Below are positions 1 to 4,432 of a stretch of 6,026 nucleotides of DNA, piece after piece (the stretch's first letter is position 1; every line of letters starts with the position of its first letter). Source of the DNA: Rikenellaceae bacterium (GTDB lineage: Bacteria; Bacteroidota; Bacteroidia; Bacteroidales; Rikenellaceae); assembly GCA_031286025.1 (NCBI GenBank), contig JAITVB010000050.1, forward strand, positions 1 through 6,026. Reading direction: 5' to 3'. The notes under the pieces are model-generated. The model was given only the letters and a program-made list of their open reading frames with translations. It made no database searches and was not told where the DNA came from. Both the position numbers and the translations under genes were made by a program.

Positions 1-63
1 CTCCACATCACCGGCGACGCCTGCGCTACCGCCTTGGTCGACAAGGCAGCCAAGGAGACGTAG
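1..63 (+). CDS. C-terminal end of a probable dicarboxylate/amino acid:cation symporter (partial)
   Basis: Frame 1 is open from the window edge to a TAG at 61-63 and reads LHITGDACATALVDKAAKET. The segment xVTGDxxxTAxVxK matches the last transmembrane helix (TM8) of the DAACS/GltPh symporter family. There the Asp of the TGD triplet is a sodium ligand (D405 in GltPh), and the family proteins end shortly afterwards with a charged cytoplasmic tail, as here. These carriers import C4-dicarboxylates or acidic and neutral amino acids with Na+ or H+ across the inner membrane. The residue corresponding to the substrate-contacting Asn401 of GltPh appears as His (residue 2 of the fragment). Only 20 residues are visible, so the family call rests on one motif. 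The gene converges with the EEP gene. Confidence 0.5.
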   Translation, partial: LHITGDACATALVDKAAKET

Positions 64-87
64 CGAAAAATATTCCCTATTTTTTGC
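63..87. terminator. Possible bidirectional terminator hairpin between convergent genes
   Basis: Bases 63-72 (GCGAAAAATA) can pair with 78-87 (TATTTTTTGC read back) around a 5-base loop, TTCCC. This gives a 10-pair AT-rich stem that overlaps both stop codons (61-63 and 77-79). In plus-strand RNA all pairs form, with one G-U wobble (65:85). In minus-strand RNA that position is an A-C mismatch. The U-tract lies inside the 3' arm, not after it, so this is not a classical intrinsic terminator. Its position in a 13-bp convergent gap is the main argument for a role in transcription termination. Confidence 0.4.
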
Positions 88-1219
88 GGATGAAGGTCGC
101 CACCACCGGATTGTGGTCGGACCAAGGTACCTCGGGGCTGTCATAAGCGACCGTTTCGAGGCCGGACGAATGGAGGATGTAATCGATGCGCAACATCCGG
201 AAGAGGTTTTTGTAGGTATAGTGGTAGCCGCTGCCTTTCTCCTCGAACGAGTCGGCATAACCGCCCCGGATCGTGCGGTAAGTGTAGGAAACAGGGGTGT
301 CGTTGAAGTCGCCCACCACGATGGTCGGCACTTGGCGGCTGCGAATCAGCGAGGCAATCGAGTCGGCCTGGTCGGCCCGCAGGCGGTAGCCGTCGCGCAG
401 GCGGCCGGCGATCTGGCGGATTTTCCCTTCTTTATCGGGTTCCTGCGCGAAATTGTCGTAGTCGAAGAAGGCCAGGTTCGACCGGTCTATCTTGGTCGTT
501 TGCAGGTGGTTGTTGATCACGCGCAACGTATCGTTCCTGCCAGTGAGCAGGTCGGCGTAGAGGGTGCCGTTGTTGCTCCGGAGGAATTCGATCTCGCCGC
601 TCGCCAGAATCGGAAATTTGCTGTAGAGGGCCACGCCAAGCACTCCCCGCCCGTTCTGGTGCAGAAAGTTCGCGATCCGGCTGTGGGGCCAGGCGGCCAA
701 CAGCGTGTCGATCTTTTCCCGGGGATTTTTCGGGGTCGACTGGTACTCCTGGAAGCAGATGATATCCGGATCCTGTTCAACGACCCAACGGACAATCTCT
801 TCGGCCGTCGAGAAACTTTCTTCGCCTTCGCGCCGGACAAACCCTTCGGTATTGAAACTCAGTACCGTAATCGTGCCTCGCTGTTCGGTCTCCCCATAAC
901 TTTTACCGAACGGCAGGCGGTAAAAAGTCGATATATTCCCCCAACCGCAAAGCAGGACGACGGCCGGCAACAGAAAAACGGGCTTCCATCGGAACATCCA
1001 ATAGAGCAACAGCGCCAGGTTGGCAAAATAGAGCAACGGCGCTCCCAAACCGAAAAAGGCGAATACCCACGCATCGTTAGGATTGGTGCGGGGGGCGAAG
1101 TATGACATCGCCAACGCCAACGCACCACTCAGGGTCAGGACGAACATTACCGCATCGATGGTGCGGAGCAGCGAGTTGCCCTTTCTTTTTTTGCGGTTGA
1201 ACATACGGACGAGGGGCAT
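77..1219 (-). CDS. Membrane-anchored endonuclease/exonuclease/phosphatase (EEP) family protein
   Basis: This 380-residue protein has a hydrophobic N-terminal third with about three membrane helices (roughly 22-42, 51-76 and 78-95), then a soluble EEP/DNase I-like domain from about 116 to the end. The catalytic motifs appear in order: N123 in SFNTEGF, E158 in FQEYQ (metal ligand), H238 in NNHLQ, D304/N306 in GDFND, D346 in RIDYIL, and the closing S367-D368-H369 in WSDHNP. The metal-dependent phosphoesterase site therefore looks intact. The substrate cannot be read from sequence: the family covers nucleases, lipid and inositol phosphatases and sphingomyelinases. Membrane anchoring makes a lipid or cell-envelope phosphoester at least as likely as DNA. 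It is the last gene of the mutL operon, 28 bp after the rhomboid gene. No Shine-Dalgarno precedes the chosen ATG; Met6 (ATG at 1204) is an alternative start. Confidence 0.9.
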   Translation of the reverse strand: MPLVRMFNRKKRKGNSLLRTIDAVMFVLTLSGALALAMSYFAPRTNPNDAWVFAFFGLGAPLLYFANLALLLYWMFRWKPVFLLPAVVLLCGWGNISTFYRLPFGKSYGETEQRGTITVLSFNTEGFVRREGEESFSTAEEIVRWVVEQDPDIICFQEYQSTPKNPREKIDTLLAAWPHSRIANFLHQNGRGVLGVALYSKFPILASGEIEFLRSNNGTLYADLLTGRNDTLRVINNHLQTTKIDRSNLAFFDYDNFAQEPDKEGKIRQIAGRLRDGYRLRADQADSIASLIRSRQVPTIVVGDFNDTPVSYTYRTIRGGYADSFEEKGSGYHYTYKNLFRMLRIDYILHSSGLETVAYDSPEVPWSDHNPVVATFIRKK

Positions 1220-1247
1220 TGAAGGCCCGGATCTATGAAGCGGATTC

Positions 1248-1931
1248 TTAATAAAAGATCTTGTTGGTGCGTTTCCAATAACGGAGCAGCAGGAAAGCCC
1301 AAAGCATCCCGCCCACGTGGGCGAAGTGGGCGATGCCGTCGCCCGGACCTGAAAGGCCCATCAGCAACTCGATCACCATGAAGATGATCACGAAATACTT
1401 GGCCCGCATCGGGATTGGCGGGAACAACAGCATGATGCGCACGTTGGGATGCATCATCCCGAAACCGAGCAACACACCGTAGATCGCCCCCGAAGCCCCC
1501 GCCATCGAGGTGTTGATCATCCGCGACAGGATGGCGCCGGCCCCGGACATATCGGTCAGCAAAGCCTGTTGGTGTGTGATTTCGACCCAGTTGGTCAGCA
1601 TATAGAAAAGCGCCGCGCCGATCCCCGTGATTATATAGAACGTCAGAAAACGCCTGCCCCCGAGATCGTATTCGAGCGTGCGCCCGAACATCCACAGCGA
1701 GAACATATTGAAAAAAAGGTGCGATACACTCCCGTGGAGGAACATATGGGTCACCAACTGCCACACCCGGAAATGATCGGATCCCCAGAAATAGAGGGCC
1801 AGGTTTTCGGTAATCCAATCGCCCAACCCGTTGGGCAGGAGCGATTGGGCCATAAAGACCAACACGTTGATGATGATCAGGTTCTTGACCACCGGCGGGG
1901 TATGGTATGCACCGCTGCTGAAACTACTCAT
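1248..1931 (-). CDS. Rhomboid family intramembrane serine protease
   Basis: This 227-residue polytopic protein has the basic six-helix bacterial rhomboid layout (about 17-32, 61-84, 94-112, 145-162, 178-194 and 200-218). The catalytic serine is S147 in GASGAIYG at the start of the fourth helix. The partner histidine is H205 in the last helix motif AHVGG (A204-H205), preceded by a second histidine, H202. The oxyanion-type residues H71 and N75 (HxxxN) lie in helix 2 after HMFLHG. All residues needed for peptide hydrolysis within the membrane are present, so it should be active. Substrates are unknown. Its ATG begins 6 bp after the mutL stop with no Shine-Dalgarno, which suggests translation coupled to mutL. 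My recollection is that related Bacteroidales often carry two tandem rhomboid genes here; only one is present in this window. Confidence 0.93.
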   Translation of the reverse strand: MSSFSSGAYHTPPVVKNLIIINVLVFMAQSLLPNGLGDWITENLALYFWGSDHFRVWQLVTHMFLHGSVSHLFFNMFSLWMFGRTLEYDLGGRRFLTFYIITGIGAALFYMLTNWVEITHQQALLTDMSGAGAILSRMINTSMAGASGAIYGVLLGFGMMHPNVRIMLLFPPIPMRAKYFVIIFMVIELLMGLSGPGDGIAHFAHVGGMLWAFLLLRYWKRTNKIFY

Positions 1932-1937
1932 TGCGCG

Positions 1938-3902
1938 TTATTTTAGACGTTTGTGAATCTCCTCGGGCGAAAGGACCGACACAATGGGCTTTCCGTCATG
2001 GGTATAGGCGGCTTCCGGCGAATCGAGCAACAAAGATAATATGTTTTCGATCTCTTCGGCAAGAAAATTTTTCGTGCGGGCGTGCAACGCGCCGCGGGCC
2101 ATCGCCGCGGCCAAACGCTCGCGCGAGACCGAACCGCTCAGGTATCCCTGTTCGCCGATCTCGTGGAGCAGGTCGGACACTAAACGTGTGGGCGAAGCGT
2201 TTTCAAGGCCGGCCGGAACACCGTAGAGGGCGACGGCCGACACGCCTTCGAAACGCAGGTCGAAGCCCATTTTCAGTAATTCCGCCTGTTGCTCCAACAG
2301 CAGGCTGCGCTCTTCCGGCGATACCTCGACGGAATCCGGAAACATACTTTGTTGGTTGGCCGCGGGGATGTCGGTCGCCTGTCCGAGGAAACCGTCGTAA
2401 AGGATCCGGCGGTAGGCGCGGCGGATATCGACCAACCACAGCGATTCGCCGTGGGCCAGAGCCACGTGGCGCGGAGTGACGCGGATCCACGACAGGAAAG
2501 GGGCAGAGACACCGCCAAAATCGATTTCGGGCTGTGACGCCTCTTTTTCGTAGAGCGAGTCGATCTCCTGAAATGGCTCGGATTCGGACGAAAAACCGCG
2601 GGAAATGAATTCCTGTTCTTCATCGTCGCCTTCGGAAGCAATGAAGTTTCGGAATGTTTCGCCCGAAGTCGAAGTTTTATCGAATGAATCATAATCGTGC
2701 TTATACAGTTCTTCCCAACCGGCTGCCTGCTCCTCCCCGAAAGCGCCGGTCTGGAGAATGCTTTTCCGCCCCCCCCCGCTTCCGGACAGGCGGGGCGTCT
2801 CGAAAGGATTGAAATCGGGGTTAAGGCTCGATTCGGGCGCTTTGTATTCCCATTTACTGGTCAGCACCGGGATCTCGATCGGCGAATCGTTCTCAAAATC
2901 GATCACCGGTACCGCCACTACACGGCCCAACGATTCGCGTACGGCAGCGTTCAGGATTTGCCATACGGCCTGTTCGTCCTCAAACTTGATCTCGGTTTTC
3001 GACGGGTGGATGTTGACGTCGATGCGCCCCGGATCGACCGTCAGATTCAGAAAATAGACCGGTTGGGCGTCCGGGGCAACCAGTTTTTCGCAGGCCGACA
3101 CGACCGCCTTATGAAAATAGGGGCTGCGGAAATAGCGTCCGTTGACGAAAAAAAAGTTTTTGGCGTTTTTGCCTGCGCTCTGCGGATCGCCTACAAAACC
3201 GTCGATCCGGACGATCGAGGTGTCGACGGCCAAGTCGAGCAGGCGGGCGTTGACCGGCTTGCCCATAATGCCGACGATGCGTTGGCGGAAATTGCCACGG
3301 GGCAGGTTATATTGCAGGACATCGTTGACGAAAAGCTTCATCTCGACCTCGGGATGGCAAAGGGCCACGCGTTGGAACTCGTCGATGATCTGGCGGTTTT
3401 CAGTCGAATTGCTCTTGAGGAATTTCCGTCGGGCAGGAACGTTATAAAAAAGATTCTTGATGCTGAACTGGGTGCCGCAGGGAGCGCTGACGGGGGTGGT
3501 TTCGAACTGTTTGCCCCCGGCGATGGTCACGCGGGTGCCCACCTCGTCGTCGGCGCGACGAGTTTTCATCTCGACCTCGGAAACCGAGGCGATCGACGCC
3601 AACGCCTCGCCCCGGAAACCGAAGGAGTTGAGGGCGTAAAGGTCCGTGGCTTGTGAAATTTTGGATGTAGCGTGGCGTTCGAAGACTAACGGGATATCGC
3701 CGGGCGCGATGCCGCATCCGGTGTCGACCACCTGGATCAGGTCACGGCCGCCTTCACGCACTCTCACCACGATCGACCCGGCCCCCGCGTCAACGGCGTT
3801 TTCCAACAGTTCCTTGACGACCGAGGCGGGGCGTTGCACCACTTCGCCGGCGGCGATCTGGTTGGCTACCGAATCGGGCAATAACTTAATGGCACCAGGC
3901 AT
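1938..3902 (-). CDS. mutL: DNA mismatch repair protein MutL
   Basis: MutL is the dimeric ATPase that links mismatch recognition by MutS to strand removal. The protein is 654 residues, a normal length. The N-terminal GHKL ATPase is complete: E31 (catalytic base) and N35 (Mg ligand) in KELLENAVDAGA, D60-G62-G64 in DTGCGI, the ATP-lid motif GFRGEAL at 95-101, and the DVNIHPSKTE signature at 295-304 with Lys302. Residues about 335-465 form an acidic, low-complexity linker (including GDDEEQE) and contain a Gly run encoded by nine consecutive G. The C-terminal dimerisation domain (about 466-654) keeps a beta-clamp-type motif QQSMFP (517-522). Its endonuclease motif DQHA(x)2E(x)4E is replaced by DIRRAYRRILYD (492-503), and the later CPHGRP motif by THDGKP (634-639). 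Nicking activity is therefore unlikely. It lies second in the operon, after the tail-anchored protein. Confidence 0.98.
   Translation of the reverse strand: MPGAIKLLPDSVANQIAAGEVVQRPASVVKELLENAVDAGAGSIVVRVREGGRDLIQVVDTGCGIAPGDIPLVFERHATSKISQATDLYALNSFGFRGEALASIASVSEVEMKTRRADDEVGTRVTIAGGKQFETTPVSAPCGTQFSIKNLFYNVPARRKFLKSNSTENRQIIDEFQRVALCHPEVEMKLFVNDVLQYNLPRGNFRQRIVGIMGKPVNARLLDLAVDTSIVRIDGFVGDPQSAGKNAKNFFFVNGRYFRSPYFHKAVVSACEKLVAPDAQPVYFLNLTVDPGRIDVNIHPSKTEIKFEDEQAVWQILNAAVRESLGRVVAVPVIDFENDSPIEIPVLTSKWEYKAPESSLNPDFNPFETPRLSGSGGGRKSILQTGAFGEEQAAGWEELYKHDYDSFDKTSTSGETFRNFIASEGDDEEQEFISRGFSSESEPFQEIDSLYEKEASQPEIDFGGVSAPFLSWIRVTPRHVALAHGESLWLVDIRRAYRRILYDGFLGQATDIPAANQQSMFPDSVEVSPEERSLLLEQQAELLKMGFDLRFEGVSAVALYGVPAGLENASPTRLVSDLLHEIGEQGYLSGSVSRERLAAAMARGALHARTKNFLAEEIENILSLLLDSPEAAYTHDGKPIVSVLSPEEIHKRLK
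2031..2062 (-). promoter_or_regulatory. Possible internal promoter near the 3' end of mutL
   Basis: Read on the minus strand, TATCTTTG at 2038-2031 fits the Bacteroidota -7 box TAnnTTTG. A TTG at 2062-2060 sits 21 bases upstream, within the usual spacing. Transcription would start near 2025, about 95 nt before the rhomboid start, and could express the rhomboid and EEP genes without mutL. The codons here (ATA TTA TCT TTG) are AT-rich compared with the rest of the gene, a weak sign of non-coding constraint. Chance occurrence inside a coding region remains quite possible. Confidence 0.3.
2769..2777 (-). repeat. Nine-base G homopolymer inside mutL (codons 376-378)
   Basis: The plus strand shows C9 at 2769-2777, read in mutL as GGG GGG GGG (Gly376-378) within SGSGGGRK. 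It lies in the flexible linker between the ATPase and dimerisation domains. Gain of one G would bring a TAA at 2703-2701. Loss of one G would keep a wrong frame open down to a stop at 2273. Either change removes the C-terminal domain. Confidence 0.97.
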
Positions 3903-3908
3903 CGTCCG

Positions 3909-3913
3909 CTCCC
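3909..3913 (-). promoter_or_regulatory. Shine-Dalgarno-like sequence before mutL
   Basis: On the minus strand GGGAG (3913-3909) lies 6 bases before the mutL ATG at 3902, within the 16-bp gap after the stop of the upstream small gene. The other minus-strand starts and the metG start have no comparable purine stretch. This supports the chosen ATG, although Shine-Dalgarno pairing is generally weakly used in Bacteroidota. Confidence 0.35.
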
Positions 3914-3918
3914 GTGAA

Positions 3919-4245
3919 TCAGGTCAGAAAGATGTAATAAAGCAACGCAGCCACCAACGCCACAGAGATAAGCAGTTGGCGATTGCGGGCGCTCCGTTTG
4001 CCGGCTTGTCTGCGCCGGTCGGCGATCACGCCGCGGCGTATGCGAACCTCGTTGACATACTGGCCGGGATGATACTCCCTCTGGCTTTGGGCGCGTTCTT
4101 CGGGCGTTTTATACGCATCGGCGTAATCCTCGCCCAACAATTCCTTCTTGCGCTGTTCGCGCTCTTCGGCCTCGGGGTCGTAGTAACGCGGACGGTAGTT
4201 GAACTGGCGCGGCTTAGGGGTGTGGAAAAAAGAGAATTTGAACAT
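3919..4245 (-). CDS. Small tail-anchored membrane protein of unknown function
   Basis: This 108-residue, strongly charged protein has one predicted membrane helix at the very C-terminus (about 91-107, ending ALLYYIFLT). The preceding segment is basic (KRSARNR, 83-89), so an N-in, C-out tail-anchored topology is expected. The N-terminal part has a distinctive TPKPRxFNYxPRYYDPEAEER stretch (9-29) followed by a probable charged helix (about 25-58). From memory, similar small proteins with a TPKPRxFxYxPRYYDP N-terminus occur next to mutL in other Bacteroidota, so this looks like a real, lineage-restricted family. I know of no assigned function. It is the first gene of the operon, 16 bp before mutL, downstream of the promoter at 4321-4351. 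No Shine-Dalgarno is visible before its ATG. Confidence 0.85.
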   Translation of the reverse strand: MFKFSFFHTPKPRQFNYRPRYYDPEAEEREQRKKELLGEDYADAYKTPEERAQSQREYHPGQYVNEVRIRRGVIADRRRQAGKRSARNRQLLISVALVAALLYYIFLT

Positions 4246-4255
4246 GGCGGTTTCG

Positions 4256-4309
4256 GTTTTTACAGGCCCGAGGGGAACTCCCTCTGTATAAAAACGTTTT
4301 TACAGGCCC
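4256..4309. repeat. 14-bp direct repeat, two copies 40 bp apart
   Basis: GTTTTTACAGGCCC occurs exactly at 4256-4269 and again at 4296-4309. The identity stops at both ends. Both copies lie between the operon promoter and the start of the small membrane-protein gene, so they would be part of its mRNA leader. The second copy overlaps the perfect 14-bp palindrome TAAAAACGTTTTTA at 4289-4302. Confidence 0.9.
4261..4305 (-). promoter_or_regulatory. Structured mRNA leader with two competing hairpins
   Basis: In the minus-strand transcript a single UACAG (complement of 4284-4288) can pair with CUGUA from either direct-repeat copy (complements of 4301-4305 and 4261-4265). Pairing with the upstream copy gives an AU-rich stem around AACGUU with one bulged A. 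Pairing four of its bases (4285-4288) with the downstream copy stacks on a GAGGG/CCCTC stem (4280-4284 with 4270-4274), with a 5-base loop and a 5-base bulge. The two cannot form together. No run of U follows either hairpin, so control of translation or mRNA stability is more likely than attenuation. No known riboswitch class is recognised. Confidence 0.3.
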
Positions 4310-4320
4310 CCTTTGACATA

Positions 4321-4351
4321 CAAAGGTACGGTTTTCCCCCGACTTTTCCAA
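4321..4351 (-). promoter_or_regulatory. Promoter of the small protein-mutL-rhomboid-EEP operon
   Basis: On the minus strand TACCTTTG (4328-4321) matches the Bacteroidota -7 consensus TAnnTTTG exactly. TTG at 4351-4349 lies 20 bases upstream as the -33 element. The start of transcription would fall near 4314-4316, giving a leader of about 70 nt before the ATG at 4245. No other promoter-like sequence is seen before this operon. Confidence 0.6.
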
Positions 4352-4386
4352 CGCCATTCGAGAGGAACGCCGACAGCGGAAAGGGA

Positions 4387-4416
4387 TTGCGTTTTCGGGA
4401 AAAATCACTACTTTTG
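4387..4416 (+). promoter_or_regulatory. metG: metG promoter with very short leader
   Basis: TACTTTTG at 4409-4416 fits the Bacteroidota -7 box TAnnTTTG. TTG at 4387-4389 lies exactly 19 bases upstream. Transcription is expected to begin around 4421-4423, only about 10-12 nt before the metG ATG at 4433. That leaves no room for a T-box or attenuator, and no Shine-Dalgarno is present. Confidence 0.65.
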
Positions 4417-4432
4417 CACAAAACGCATTCCA

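Noticed and set aside
113..1105. Long plus-strand open frame of 330 codons opposite the EEP gene
   Set aside because: It lies antisense to a gene with complete catalytic motifs. Its translation is rich in Arg, Val and Gly with no recognisable domain, as expected for the complement of GC-rich codons.
2273..2692. Minus-strand open frame of 139 codons inside mutL
   Set aside because: Not a gene. It is the frame that would be entered after loss of one G from the G9 run, and it has no conserved features.
3148..3155. A8 (T8 in mutL) as a second slippage site
   Set aside because: It encodes the FFF of the conserved NFFFVNGRY segment of the ATPase domain, so protein constraint largely explains the run. 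It is less striking than the G9 run in a free linker.
2697..3656. Plus-strand open frame of 319 codons opposite mutL
   Set aside because: Antisense shadow of the conserved MutL ATPase. No promoter, ribosome site or domain supports it.
4246..4432. T-box, riboswitch or small RNA gene in the divergent intergenic region
   Set aside because: The metG leader is too short for a T-box. No known riboswitch core or stable GC-rich stem with a U-tract was found; only the repeat and weak hairpins listed are visible.
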